From contig CM075104.1 in NCBI GenBank assembly GCA_037576195.1, positions 14,772,211-14,836,210 on the forward strand: a DNA stretch of 64,000 nucleotides, written 5' to 3'. The notes beneath the pieces were generated by a model that was not told the origin of the DNA, made no database searches, and saw only the letters and a program-made list of their open reading frames with translations. The translations under genes and the position numbers were made by a program. This DNA is from Phytoseiulus persimilis (Eukaryota; Arthropoda; Arachnida; Mesostigmata; Phytoseiidae). Each line of letters starts with the position of its first letter. The stretch's first letter is position 1. Below are positions 48,501-63,237 of the stretch, in pieces.

Positions 48501-51500
48501 TTTTCCCTCTTGGGGTTTTATCCCTAGCGGCTTCGATCGCCCTGTTGGAATCTGGTTTCTCCAGATGCAGACGCGGAGGTCACCGTGGTCTTCGAGACAC
48601 TCACGGAGATTTTCCTTCACGGGTCTGATGTCGTCGCGGAGGAGCTCGAGTCGTTCATGGTGACTCTGAGCCTGTCGGGGAGGAGAAAACTCTCAAATTT
48701 CGAAACTCGACACCAAGCAAGATGCCTGAGGCGAGTGAGCTGGCTCGTCGGATGCCCTCTCGCAGGAGCCTCCGGACAGTAGGCAAGCCACTCGATGGAC
48801 TGCATCCATCCGACCCACGAAGCAGACGGACGGTCCGATTGTCTTGATCGACCTCGTTCTCATGATTGGTTTCTCTCCCGTTCCGCTCCCGAGAAATTTC
48901 GAACGTGGAGGCATCCGAGTATCGAGTAGCTCCATAGCCTGCGCGCGCATCGCCATACTCCGACAGATTAGCCCCGCTGTCAGCCGGAAGAACCGCTTCC
49001 TCGGGCGAATCGAGTCGCTCGGTCCGATTGCTCGCTGACCGGCTGTTACCGAAGTTTTCTGCGAGCGTAAACCCTTGCCGTTTGAGCAAGCGGGACACGA
49101 GCGAAGGAACACAGGAAAACGTTGCTCTCATATAAATGGGGAACGGCGCGCGCCGCCGCCATCTTCACTTTCGATGGCTCGTTCCTTTGGGCAACCAACA
49201 ACCGTTCTTCGCCAATCTGTCCGTTCCTCAGTCGTTTGCTGCTCGAGAAGGATGGACTTCAATACGAGTTCCGGCAAAGGCAGCGCTGGCCGCAGCGTTC
49301 GCTCCATTAGCAAAGTCGGCGGGGTGCCTTGTTTCTGAATGGAATCCGACTGGAGAGATCGGTTGCGTCCGTCCACTTGACTTTGGGCAAAGCTCGCTTC
49401 TCTGTCAATTCTTTCCTTTCCTCGGCTCCGATGATGCTTTTAATGGAAGCGCGTCGAGCAGGAGTAACAGCCGTTGATCTGCTTTTTCGGACTCGCTTCT
49501 CGCAATCGAAACGGACAGTTGTCCCCAGATTGACGCCCATCCGTCGGAAATAGAAGAGCACCTAGGCAACCGGTTACGCTTCTTCACGAATCGTTCCTCG
49601 GTCCGTCCGTGCGAGCTCCGAGTGGTTGGGAACGATATCTTCCGGCGGATTCATTGAGGAATGAGTTGGACGAAACCTATCTCGAATAATATGGCGCCCG
49701 AACGACACGCAGACCGATAAAGCTAGTTTTGGTTTCGCTATCTCAACGAGCCGTCCCGAACGGCCGAAGTGAAGAGGTGTCTGTTCCCTCCGCCAATTCC
49801 GCTTGGGGCATAGCGGCTATCTTATCGAGGCGGCTTCCAGCGTTGGCTGTTTATTACGCGTCGGGCCGATCGCTTGGCTGGCCGATCGCCTGGTTGGCGA
49901 GTTGGCGGGGAAGTCGCCGAGAGATCCCCCGAGAAGCATTCCGTCCGTCGGTCGATCATTCGGTCAGACCGATCGGAACAAACCAAGAAGTAGCTAAAGA
50001 GCTGCTTGGAAAACCACCAATCGACGAATTCGGTTTACCATTATCGCTATTAGCCAGATAACGATGACGGAGCGCTTTTCGCAAAGAAGCGAATCGAGCG
50101 ACCGAGTGCGGGAGCGAGGTCGTCGATTGAATCTTCGATTGAATCTTGGGGGGAATCGAAGAAAACGCGAATCGAGCCCCCCGGCAGCGACACGCGTATG
50201 GAGAACAGGGAGGATCACGGATTTAGCGGCCGGTCCTGCAGCAGGTAGCCAGGCGTTCGCGGCGACCGTACGCCGAACTCGATCGTTTTTTGACGGCTGC
50301 TTAAACGCCAACCCCAACGACCACACCTCAGAGACGGTGAGGCGCGACAAGTTCGCACCGCCATCATCGGTTGCCGGTGCCGCCATCGTCGCATCATCAT
50401 CGCAGCTCTCGTTAGGGAACTGAGAGAAGGCGGCCGCTGCTGCCATGGATTGAATTCATTGGATACGGCGTTCATCGCCAGAAAAAGCTGTTGAGGGAAG
50501 CCGAGGTCGGACCTTCCTCCCGGAGCGAGAACCCGCCGAGCAGTCGCACCGAGAAGAGATGCTCAACCACGGGGTCGTTCAGAGTGCGAGTTGGAAAATC
50601 CTCATCGGAACTCAAGCTTTGCCGACAAAAGACGATTTTGTCGTCGCCGTTTCCACTCAAACCACAGAAAGGGGATGGGAGACAAGACGCGGGAGGCGAA
50701 TGAAGAACAGATAGATCTTCGTAACCAGCTTAACAACTTCCTCCCCCGATCGATCGGGACGCCGTACAGGCACCCACAGAGAGAGGAAGTGAGAAAGACT
50801 ACCAGGCTCAGGCAGGCAGGAAGGAAGGAAGGGGAAACAAACGATTCGCTCGCCGAGAAGTGGAAGAGCGTTGTACGCCAATGGATTCCGAATTGTATCG
50901 GAACATCATCCACGACAGGGAGAACGGGCGAGTTGATCATCACAATCCAATGAGCTGAGTTACAAGCGTGTTGATCAAGCCGAACAAACGAGGACGCAGT
51001 TTCTCTGGCTCCGTCCGTCCGTTGGTCTGCTCTTCCATGAGAGATTCGTCTGACCGTTATCCGCCCGTCCTCACTGCCAACGAAACGGTCGATCGACGGG
51101 GCGGCCGTGGATGTTCGAGTGTGCTCAGCCCTTTGTTCTCTCAGACCGCAGGCGAGCAGCAGGAGCAGCACCGGGAGACGAGTCGAAAGACCGAGTTCTC
51201 GAACTCGTCCGTCCGTCGCTCGCTGGCTCGGTCAGTTGCGTCCGCATGGCAACTACTCAGCCAGCCAGACGAGCAAGTAAACGGGCAAGCCAACCAGAGA
51301 ACGAACGAACGAACCAGCTGCGGATAGAGACGTGTTTTTACAACTTCTTTCTAAAACATCACAACCAACACCAGCACCAACACCCGCTCGACTAGCTGCC
51401 GCCCGTCCGCCCGCCGCCTGGCCGCCGTCGGCAGCGGCCGTGATTTCCGATGGATGGACAAACGAACGGACGAGAATCTTCCTCACTCGCATACATACGG

Positions 51501-52636
51501 GAGGAGCGGCAGTCTAACAAACAGACAATGTTTCGATCAGTTTGGCTGAACACACACTTCCAGAACGGGTGACAACACCCAACGCGAGCATGTCGGACAC
51601 GTTCTCCAACGAAACAAAACCTCCGAACTCAGGGAGCTCGTCTGTTTGTCCGTTCTTCCTCTCGCTGGTTCAGCGGGCTTGAGGAGCACTGTGACCTGGA
51701 CTGGTCCGAAGCTCCTCTTGGAGCAAGCCGGTTTGCGAGTGGATAGTGGAAAAAAACTGGCAAATATGAGCCGCCGATTAGAGAGGATGTCATCCTCCGC
51801 CCGGCAGCAGTCTCCGCGCTTTCGGCACCTGGAATTCCGACAAACGATCTTGTTTCAACCGAACGAGACTAGCCTGGGATGAGTGGAGATTCTATCTTGA
51901 CCTCGAAGCTACACGCCCACCTTCTTGTTCATCAGAATTTCGCTCCAGTATCATGAACCCTTGTTGGTTGTCGGTCCACCCGCGAACGAGACTTCAACAA
52001 GACGAACAAGGCATTCCTTGTTGAAGTTGCGGTCTATCAAATATTTATGATAGTCGGCTCAGGTCGACTCTCACGCCGTGACTGCTTTTATATACCTACC
52101 ACTGCCCCTAGCGAGTCGAGGACCAGCCACGGTTCGGCCGAAAGCTCTGGGATGATCTTCGGATTCGGTTGGACAGAAGAAACTCGTTCACGAATCTCGA
52201 GATTTTCCCCCATACCCCTCCCCCGCTGCCCCCGAATCCCAAACTACTGCGCTAATGCGGCAACGGAAGAGTTATTTGACAAAGCCTGCGATCGGCGCGG
52301 ACGCTGCCGCAGACTTCCGAGAGACAGGCCCGGCCGACACAACGAATGATTGTCGTGTCCAGAGAGCTTCCATTTGAAGCGATTCGGAAGGTGATTCATT
52401 TTAATTCGCGCACCCTTGCTTTCTTCTCTGGCGTCGAGAGTTTTGAGCACGGGTGGTCTCTTTTTTCTTTTCTCGCTGCAGCTCCTCTTCATCGCTACGG
52501 CCACGACGAGGACGACTCAGCCTGTCTGTCGGTTATTGATGTGGTGACATGTGTGCTACTTTTCCGCTCACTCAATCCATCTGAGGAACGAGAGAGAGGG
52601 AAATTATCGTTGTCTTCATAATAATCGTCGCCACCG

Positions 52637-52652
52637 CTCTCTCTCTCTCTCT
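52637..52652. repeat. (CT)8 microsatellite
   Basis: Perfect CT dinucleotide run in non-coding sequence. Confidence 0.8.
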
Positions 52653-55600
52653 TCGGGCCCTGTCTGTGGCTGAGACCGCTGTTCCCGCTCAGAGATATGA
52701 TCGTCGATCTCGCAATCAGCAGCTTCATCACCGCGAACGACGCGTCGTTCGTACTCATCTCAATCGAGAAGATATATTTAGATAACCCGAAAAGTTCGTA
52801 GGATTCGTCTTCAAATCGGAATGCGTTCTTTCCGCCAGATTTCGTCGTTTTCTGTCCGACCGCAGAGTTCCGAGATAACGACGTTATTACGGAAGATGAA
52901 CGGACTGTCAAGGGTACGGTTGGTCCGACGTATTCTGTTCTACCTGGTGAGCTCGGCCGCGAGTGAGTTCCGAGGAGAGTTGGCATCCGATTCGAGGGAG
53001 AACTTTCTGCTCAAGAAGTGACCAGCTACGAGGTGGCGTCGGCGAAGACAGTGTGAACAAAAGTAGGAGCCGCAGGAGCACAAACGAGAACCGTTGGACC
53101 TGTGCTGTCGAATCGCCGGAAGGAAGTCGCCCACTCTTGGTCCAGGTCTATTCGGACGCATCGACTCTGACTGGGGATCCGATGGAATCGATTCCGAGAC
53201 TCGGATTCTCCTCGGCTTCGGGAGAATCTAGATGCATGTTGGACGACACATCCATCAATCTGGCGAACTACGCCGCACCGCGCGTGGACCGTTGGTCTAG
53301 TGAGCGACTAACGCTCTCAAGCGCTGTTGTAGATTCCTGAGGATGTGTTTATGAAAGTAGAAGACATCCGATACGTTTGAGCTGGTCGGTTGGTTGGTTG
53401 CTTGCTTGCTTTGTTCTCACTCGGTTGAATACTCGTCGGCGGGCGGCTCGATTTCCCGATATCATTCTCGGAGCGTTTCCGTGGTCAACAGTGACTGCAA
53501 TACAATGTTGATACGGGTCCGTTGGAAGACGCGCGACCCACGTGACAAACCTCTGGACCGTTCGGAGTCGCCGCAGTCGCTACGCCCTTCGTCACCGAGC
53601 CAGACAGCGGGAAACTCTGCGGGCAGGTATACTTGTCGGGTTTTCCTCGGGCCCCAAAAAAATAGCCAAACGCCCCTGAGGACCGAGTAGGAAACCACTC
53701 GGCCATCTTATTCGGACACCAAGACGGACGGGCACACTGAGAAACAGTTCGACGGAGTCAGTGGTTGTAAAGCCGTTAACAGGCCGCCATTAGTTGTCTT
53801 GTGCTTGTTTTATTTTATTAAAAACGAACAGGCGAGCTGGGCAACAAGAGGCCTCCTCGGGTTGCTTGCCCCGCAGCCCCCCGCCGTCAGTCACATCCGT
53901 CGCCGTAGCAAAGCGAGCAAACGCAATACGCGTGGGCCCTGCCCAGTTTCTGTTAGCTTAGACCGTACCGCTTGAGCCTGAGGCCGTTGGTGTCATCAAC
54001 AGCTCACCGACTGACTGGGGAAGCCAATGTCGCGGGCATTTGCGTGTATCAATCAGTGCGCCAGACAAACTGCAAACAAACGATGCGGCGACACCCAGAT
54101 CTCGAAGGGATGGGAACAAGAATGGAGAAAAAGCAGCCAGCGATACGCCCCAGTTCAAAGCAACAATTCGAAGGGCGTTCCGAAAAGAGAAACACCGGTG
54201 AGGAAACGACACCTCAATTTTTCTTGACTTTCATGTGTGTTACTTATCCGCAGTTCCTAGGAGACTTCGCGTCCGGGGCTAGTTGGATTCGCGAACGTAG
54301 TCAGCCATGACGATTCGAATCTTGTCAAACTTCCCGCGCGTACAGGCCTCCGTCAGGCGATTCTTGGTTCTGGTCACCGCTGTCTCTCCCGCCCCCCACC
54401 CCCTCCCCCTTTCCCGAAGACAACGACTTGCAACCCGAAAACTGAAGTTCGCAGCGCTGATTGGGAACGGAACGTGTCCGCGGCGGATTCCGAGCTCCAG
54501 CCTGTGGCTGTCGTGATGCTACTACTCCTACATGTGCAGGTACCCGTATGCTGATCCGGGCGTGAATAAATAAACCGTCCCACTAGCGCGCACGGGCGAG
54601 GAAAGCTCGGGAGAGGCAGAGAGACAACGACAGATCAAAGAAGCTCGTTGTGTTCCGAACGGAACAGTGGTCCGCGATGTGCGCAATGTTTTATTCCATC
54701 CAGTGCCCGCGCACAGACTCTGCTTCCGCGCACATGCGAACTCGGAGCTGCTTCCTGGGTGGTGTCGACCATCGTGCTAGCGCTGGTGTTGGTGCTCAGG
54801 TTGATGCGCTTGTCTCTCGTAGGTCGCTTTTCCAGATTGGCAGCGCTGAGAATCCTACGTCAATTACATGCATGAACAAGCGAGCCGACCGGCGGACAGG
54901 TAGACGGCAGGACGGATGGACGAACACGAAGAGCGAGAAAAAGAGGGACGAGCTATCACTCATTTCTCTGATGCAATAGCAGTGAGTGGCGGGAAGATGG
55001 GTGGGCGGCCGACGGACCAGCTCGCTTGTTCGCCGCTGTCGACTATAAAATAATCAAAATCAAATAAAGCGACAACTCCTGCAACAAACTCGGGGGGCGT
55101 GTCAACGAGCCGAGATTGGGTTGCAGCGCAGCGCTCGAGAGAGGGTGCCGAAAGCGGATCTTCTTTATTTATCCGCCACCAACGCTCCTCAGCGCTCAGG
55201 AGATTACAGCGGGCCTGGTTCCGAGTCCTGGCCCGTCTCGTTGGTGGAATTCCTTGGGATTCTGTCGCGTGCACGGCAAGAGAGCTGCTACGCAGAGGTC
55301 GCTCCGCGCGGTGGAGTGGTGCCCTCTTTGAAATAAATCTGCATTCTTCACACCTCGAGCTGTATTGCTCCTGGGCGGTCCCATCTTTCGCTTTGGCTTC
55401 CCCTCTTCAGGGCTCTCCTCTCTATGAGAATATGTTCCCCGGTGTAGATTACACGAAATCCGACACCTCACTCACTCACTCAGCCAGCCAGTCATTCGGC
55501 TAGTAAAGTCCCCGAAGTATGGAGAGAAATGGCAAGGAGGCGTGAACTCTCGAGTGTCCCAACACTCGGCCTCTCCTCCTTCGTCGTGCCCCGAGACGGC

Positions 55601-58600
55601 TTCCACGCTCCTGACACTCGAACAAACTTCAAAGGAGCAGAAGCTTGCGACGACGATCACGCTTATTTGCTCGTTGGCAGCGCCGACAAGCAGGAAGAAG
55701 AGTTCTCGGCCGGGAGTTCATCAGAAGCGATCCCCACCTCGGGGACTCCATTGCCAGGTCCTGCGTTCTCGACACGCGTGACGCAGCGTAGCCCTCAAGC
55801 TCCGTGGAACGAAATCCAAACGCGTCCCTGGAACTTGATTCCCGATTTCTGACTGTTCGCGGAGTATTTTTCCTGAATCGCTCGCAAAAGTCTAGTTCGC
55901 AGCCGTGTTCCTCCCCAGATGATCCGGAATGGAACAGTGCGGAAACGCGGAGAGGAACGGCTTTGAGTGCTCTTCTCTCCTCGATTGCGCTGGAGTTAGG
56001 CGCGAATAAGTCCATAGGCGCTTCCTACCTGTCTTTCGTGTCGGAATATCGTCGGTGGGATGATGTATTACGGTCGGTCCCGATCTTGTAAGTTGACGCA
56101 AACTGTCGACTACACGCAGACCTTCGGTCCATCCGCTCGTGCGCTCGCTCTCGGACCTCCCTCTTTGAGTGTTCGTTAGGTCTCGATGGATGACCAGGCG
56201 TCGTGCTATTGATTTATAACTTCCTCGTTGGACTCCCTACGCATGCCTCCCGTTCCGGTCGCTCTTTCCGTCACCCCACAGACTTCCAGCCATATGCGCG
56301 GAAGCTCTCTGCCACCGCCGTTGCTTCTGTGCCGCTACCGTGGCTGTTGTTGTCGAACCACGGGGTCGGCTCCCGGGATAAGGAAAAACTCGACCTTGTT
56401 CAAGACCCAGTTTCGACGCAATCTCTGTTGTTCGACAACCTTTTCTACCGGTGCTTCCTTACTAGGGCCGGCGGCGACCGACGAAAACGTGAACACACGC
56501 TCGGTTCCGATTTAATTAGGACGACTCGAACCGATCCTGAGGGGCAGGCGACTCGCCCGGTGGCATGGCTGGAGCACAGCTGGTCGGCCGCGTTCAAGAT
56601 CGCCAGTAGCCTTTGGCCGTTCCAAACGTAAACATGTGCCTGAGCGAGTTGCACGAGAACTAGTAGTTCACTCCATAGTTTCTGTCTCTCGCCCCACAAA
56701 CTGTTCGTTCCCTCCACTCTCCGAACGGCGAGCGTGGATAACGAAAACGAATTTCGCGCGTAAATAACTCGCGCGCCAACACAGAGTATTTTGAACACCC
56801 CATTCCGCTGTGGAGTTTCGTTGAGCAGTCGTCACAAATCTTAGCTCACGCTTTCGTGGCTGGCTTGGTTCACGTCCTTTGGTGTTTTAGTTTCTATCCT
56901 GCCTCGACGTTCGCGGCTTCGCTCACCGTCGCTCATCGCCTTTAACTACTTTGGGAGCGTTTGAGCGAAAGCACAAGATAGGCAACAACGACGAGCGCGG
57001 TAGCGGCCGCGGCGCGACTGCCGCCACGACGAGCTGCATGAGAGTTTCTAAACTGAATTGTGTACTCTGCCCTCGGGACGATTTCTGACTAGCGCGGCGG
57101 CACCAGACTCTAGCCGCAGAGAAACCAGCCGAGCAAGCATTTCGGCTGGCGAGCGGAGTGGATTGAGAAATGATTCTTAGGCCTTCTGGCTGGATGGATG
57201 TTGGCTGTGCATATGTTCCTAGAGAGTAGTAGTAAACGTGGGGATGTCATCGACCGGCTCTGTTGTTCAATGTTCGTCAAGCGGAGCGAGCACAAAGTGA
57301 TTCTCCCACAAAACGATTCAAAGACAAAAAGGGGAAAACATTTTCCACTGGAAGAATCGTCGTTCCTTCTCCGCCGAAACAGAAATCCCTTTCTACACTC
57401 CGGAAATACTCGAAACCTCGCGGAGCGTATCTGCCTGCCCGCCCGCCCGAAGCGAGTCATTGTGAATCGCTCGGTGAGAAAGATTCGAGGGGCGCAGATG
57501 GAATAACTCTCCACAACCCATCTCTCAAGTGAGATCGGCGTCGTGCACGAAGGACCAAAACTTCTGCCGTGTGAACGGCACGTAAACCCTTCCTCGCCGA
57601 GACCTCTCAACACCTGTGAGCTCCAGGAGAAGGAGATTTCGTCCCACCGCGCTTCAGAGATTAGAGACTCGAGCCGTCGACGACACGCGCGAACACTCGA
57701 CCGTGGAATATGATGCCGACGTCAATGATGACAATCAAGAGATAAAGCGTCTCCATATTTGTTGTGGTCTCGCGAGCAAGAAGAAGTCGAGTGAGACGAA
57801 TCAGAAAGTATCAAGTTAAAAAGGAAACGAGGCGAGATCGGCCCCCGACCATGCTCGATGCGTTTGCGGTTCTCGGCGCTCAAATTTCTCAAACTTTTCC
57901 CAGCCCTCGCTTCGGAAAAAACTGCGGAAGTTCAGTTCCCAAAAGTCGAAGAGTGGTCGAAAATGAGGCACACTCAACATTCTGCCGAACATCGGTCTTC
58001 GGAGCTCAGACGAAGAAGTACTTTCGTGCGTTCACCGAATTTCTGCAGCGGGATTCTTGCACCAGACGACACCCGTAGAGGAGCTCATGCGTCTCTTGTA
58101 CGCTTGCCTCTTCTTCTGACTGCTCCTTAACAAAACAAATATCCATAAGTTGTCGTTGTTTTAGCCGATGCCGCTAACATGGTGGCTCTAGCGCCGATGC
58201 TGGTGGTGGCGGGAAACCCGCAGTGACATCTTGCCTCCGCCGAGCAGCGGGGTTCTTTCTGGAGACGTTTTGATGTGTCCAAGCTTTCGCGCTCCGCGAA
58301 TACATAACTATTTCGATGTTGCCACACCGGGGTTTTATCGGCTAATAACTCCCGAGGAGAAAAACCCGATTTTGTTTCACTTATTATCAATCCGGCAAGC
58401 ATGTTCAGTGCCGGCCGCTGCTCAATAACCGGTCCGTCCGATCGTTCATCGGCTAGAGCGCTAATCCGCGCATCAATCAATCTGCGCGCAATGTCTCTTA
58501 AGAATGACCGCTGCCGATACAACTTCGTAACCTGGAACCATAGGATATACTGCATCATCGCGGGCTCGAATAGCGCGGCGTCTCGACTCCTGAAACATCC

Positions 58601-61600
58601 GGAGCGAACAAATATAGGATCTCGCGTTCTCGCAACGCAGCTCGTTGTTCATGTCGGCTGCTTTCCTCCAGTTCTGAGATTTTTTTCTCCTCCCTCTGCT
58701 TTTATACTTCGTCGACATCTTATCGTTGTTCGTCGACACCGAAGAAGTCGACGACGGTGGACCATCGAACTCTCGGCGCGTATCAGCTTCTCTTTTCTTT
58801 TATTTTTTCGTCTTTTTCTTGCTTTCGCTGATTCGCTGTTAAACTCCAAATTTATTGACTTCGTCGAACATTCACTTCGATAACGAATCAAGCCGCGAAG
58901 ACGCATCCACCCTATTGAATCATCTCGACAGGCTGGCGTGCCGAAGGTGGAATAAGCGGGAAAAAATGACGGAGTTGAAAATTCTCCGAGAAATCCCCCA
59001 CCCCTGAAGTGTTTCGGCGAACTCTGCTTTTTCTTCCTTCAGTGTATACATATCTCCCAATCGGAGATTGCTATCGTATTGTTATCGGAGCCCTTTGGAA
59101 ACCGTTGTACTCAAAACATCCATTGTAGAATCGAAACACAGGGACCGAGCGAGCGAGTGAGTGACTGTCGCACAACAAAGGAGCACCGAGAAGATGCTTT
59201 CTGCAAACTACGTCACCCGCTCGATACTCCGTCCTCTCCTGCGCTCGGTCGCGGACATAGAGGAGCCAGACTTGGATCTCTTGCCCCTTGTTCACCGCTC
59301 GTTTGCTTCGGCGAAGACGACAACCACTACGACGGTGGCGAAGACGACGACGACGACGATTATTGTGCGGCTTCGGTGAGCTGCCGTTCAACTACTCTCT
59401 TCTGTTTGATCGCTCGCCTCTGAAACCTTTCGGAGCGAAAATAAACAAAAAAGAGAAGAAATTTTGAATCAATCACGTGTCCCCCGCCGACCGTGGCGTC
59501 CAGCACCGCGCGCCTCTACGGGGGTTCCGCTCCGCCATGAGAAGCCCCGGAGGAATGTGTATTCAAGAATATTCCACTCTTCAACTCGGCTCCATCGAGC
59601 TCTACAGCTCCACCGTTCGCTCCTCCATTCTGCGACTGCTGCTCGTTTCCAGGAGGGAAGAGAATGGATTCTCATCCCAAGTTTCTGGAAGACGAACCGT
59701 CAGGTCGAGAACCAATGACCCCGGAGGGAAATGTGCATGGTCGTAATTCCCGGGATCCAAATAAGCTTCCGTCCTCTGGCCAGGAGCCATCGAGGCGCTG
59801 ATCTAGAGCGGCAGAAGAATGCCCCCTGACAGCTTCAAGAAGATGAATCCGAACGAAACGGAAGCTGCATCCTTTCAACGGGCGCTCTCGGAACCGTTTG
59901 GTCACCGCGCAGAACTCTGTCTCAATGGGAGGGCGTGACTGCGGCCTACCCGTTGATTGGAAGCGAGCGCGTCCGTCAATCCGACGGTTCCATCCATACT
60001 TTCGTCGATTCGTCTCCAAAGGCCAACTCGGCTCCACTTTCGTCGACACTCTCAGAGTACGCGGTCCATCGTTCTCATCATCCACGATGTTTTGCATCCT
60101 TCGACTCCTTTGTTTCTCTATCCGGCGAGCGGAAATCGCGGCTATCAATGAAACACGCTTGCTTAATGTACATCCCTTCCTTTCTGTGTCCCCGCTCTGG
60201 GAGCGACATTCACCGTGCTCGGCCGATAATCCATGGATCCTCATTGGAACGAGTTGTGTACAAGCATCGCGATCGAAAACGCGAATCGGAACCTTTCCCT
60301 CCACGTCCGCATCTTGCTACTCGATAACCCGGGATGCACAGCCCACATCTCTTGTCTCTGAATCAGAGCTTGAACTGACAGAGACTGCCTTGGGGCTTTT
60401 CAATCAAGACGACTCCGATGGACTCTCAGAGGGGCAGATCTGCTCCTTCCCCAATTAAACATCGTCGACCACATTGTTGACAACATCAGTACCCGAGTCC
60501 AAAAGTAGCCATTTCTGCGCCTAATGATGTCCTTTGCGCATCTGGCGCTCAAGTGTCGACCCTAACAGCGGAAGGTTTTCCCCGCGGGTTGGCACTTCGT
60601 CCGGCTGCCGACATTCGCCCCGTCTTCAGCTACCGACGGCCCGGTCGTCACCTAATTACGTTCTTCGGTCGTGGTCGAGGCGGTAGCGGCAGAAATATTA
60701 ACGTTCCGCTGTTAAAGCCGCCTAAACGAGCTGCCATGGAACCAAGACGGCCTTTCTGTTGTCCTTTATCGCTTGTTGGGTGTGCATTCTCTGCTCAGGT
60801 GACTCTCTTCTTGTTTGTTGACGACGACGACAGCGTTTGTGGTTGTCGTCGTTTTGTGGCTAATAGCTTGGAAGTAGATGCTCGCTCGAATGCTTGAACG
60901 CTCCGCTAGAACACTCAGGTTCAGGACACCCTCTCGGTCAGACAGAACAACATCGCGGCACGGCATCCCCTTGCCTTCTGAGAGCTTTGAGAAGCGAGAA
61001 TTTCGCTTGTCGCTTGTCGAATTCCCTCCGCCCGAGAATTAAGAAGCTTTCGACCGATTGGAAAGCGGACCGAAGAAAATGAAATAAAATTTCTCGTCTC
61101 AAGATACAGAGTATTAAATTGACATCGACAATGGCCGCTCAGTGTTCTCACGGGGCATCCGCTCCAGGTACAGACAAGTGGATATATATATTCCATTTAA
61201 AGATAAAATCTTCTCGACAGCCTGTCCCTCTCCCATCGAATGTCAACCGTTGATTTTGGGACCCAACGAAATATCGACCGTTCGACAATTACGGTGTTCA
61301 CCAACAACCAGCTTGCCCGTCAGCCGGCCCGTCTGTCCGTTTGTCAGCTAGCGGCATCAGAAGATCCCATTGTTATAGGGGCCAACGTCGGGAAGAAGAC
61401 GCGCTGCTCAAAATGACGAGCACACTCTCTTCCGCGACGGCGGCGTCGCCTCGCTCGGAGCGACTCCGCTTCCGTCCGAAGTAACACTGTTCGATACCAC
61501 CGTGGCCGAGTACTTCTCGCGGACCATCTCCAGCTTTTGAGTGTTAATCAACAGCGCGCCCGACATGATCGGAACGTGGGCGGCCTTGCGACGACCGGAA

Positions 61601-63222
61601 TGAGATTCCGCAACAGCAGATTTGTTCGTCTGCCTTGATTGAAGTGGATGGAACGACACGTTTGCCGAGTGAGACCGGGGTCTTCGATCGCCTGATTCGA
61701 CGTGATATATTGAACAGTTGTTCTGCAAGTGTGCAGAGCCGTGCGCGCCCCTGCAAATGCTGTTCCAAATGCTCGAAGAGTTTTTTGTCGGGGCCAACAA
61801 CAAATCTACGAGCCGATGATGTCGCGATACCGCGTTATTTATCCGATCTCTCCACAGGGCTCATGACAACGGGTTCGGTTCGGAAGCGAGGCTTCAATCA
61901 GGATTTGAACGAATCCGAAGATGAATAGAGCGGACGAGGAAGAAGCGAGTTTCGCGCTGGCGAAGAGAGCACACACGCTCTTCTGGTGTGCAGTGAAGAT
62001 TGAGGAGTCGAATTCTTAGCTGGTCATCTTCGCTTTGCCCCTCATCTCATACACTTCGTGACTGAAGCCCCATCTAATAAGGTGTCTATGGATGCTGCTC
62101 CGTCAGGGGTACTTGTGCGCGGCGTCCAGCATGGGGTAGCCAGCTTCGTAGACTTTTCCTCTTCGTCTTCTTCATGACTCGCTAGCCCGCTCGCTCCTTG
62201 CTCGAGATGTTGGACGGCGTTAACAAATGATCATCTCTACAACGTCCATTGGGGCGCAGTGGGTGAGCCGCGTCCGGGATGGAATCACTGCATGCACCGT
62301 CGTCGTTGTTGTTGCCGTTGGTGTTGTTGGTGTTGTCGTCGACGTGCTTGCCGTAAGACCATCATCAACCATTATCGACTGTGCTCAAATGCTTCCCTGC
62401 CTAGCAGAGAGTGACTTGACTGACCGAGCGAGCGACTTCTCGTTCGTCGTGCCTTCCCGTTTTTTCAACAACATCGATGACGACGGCGATGAGAATTATT
62501 GACTCCGCGCTCATACGAGCGAGCGGGCGGACAGGCGAGCGAGCGACCGAGGCTCCAAAAACGTCAGTGCCTTGATCAGACATCGCGCCACGTTTAGGGG
62601 ATTGCCCCTTCCTCCGTGAGCCCGAAAGCAGCTTTCGTGCTTATTCACCTTGTCACCTGTCGTCGTCGTCATCGTCGGTCGCCATCAGCACCGCAGCTCT
62701 TGTTGTTGGTGGTGGTGGTGTCGGTCTTATTGGCATTCGTAGGTCGATCCGCTCGGAAGGAGCTCATCGTCCTCCTCATCGTCGTCGTATAACAGTCGCA
62801 GGAAACAAAGCAGCTCCATTGACAGAAAAACATTCGAAGAAATGAAATCCTCGTGGGCCGCTGAACAAGCGCTGCGGCTGAACACAAATTCTTCCTTCGA
62901 ATCTTCTCACAGTCGCTCTTCCATCGAAAGCAGAGATTGTCAACCTGCTCATTCACCCGGTAGACGACGAGCAGGCGGGCGGGCAGGCGGCCGTGCGGTC
63001 AGCCGGTCGGTCAGGCACGCAGGTTCAACCGACGACAAACAGATGGACGGAGCGACCCAAAGAGCGCTCGCTAATCCAATCGTAAAACGGATTTTGCTTT
63101 TCCATACATCGTTTTAGCCTTAGCAGCCGCGACAGCAGTATCAGCGTTTCTCGTTTCACTCAACGACAGCAACGACGACGACACGTTGGCAAGAAGAAGA
63201 TAGCGAGCGAAAAGACCAACGA

Positions 63223-63237
63223 GCGCGCGCGCGCGCG
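63223..63237. repeat. (GC)7 microsatellite
   Basis: Perfect GC dinucleotide run, able to adopt Z-DNA form. It lies in a stretch with no recognised gene. Confidence 0.8.
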
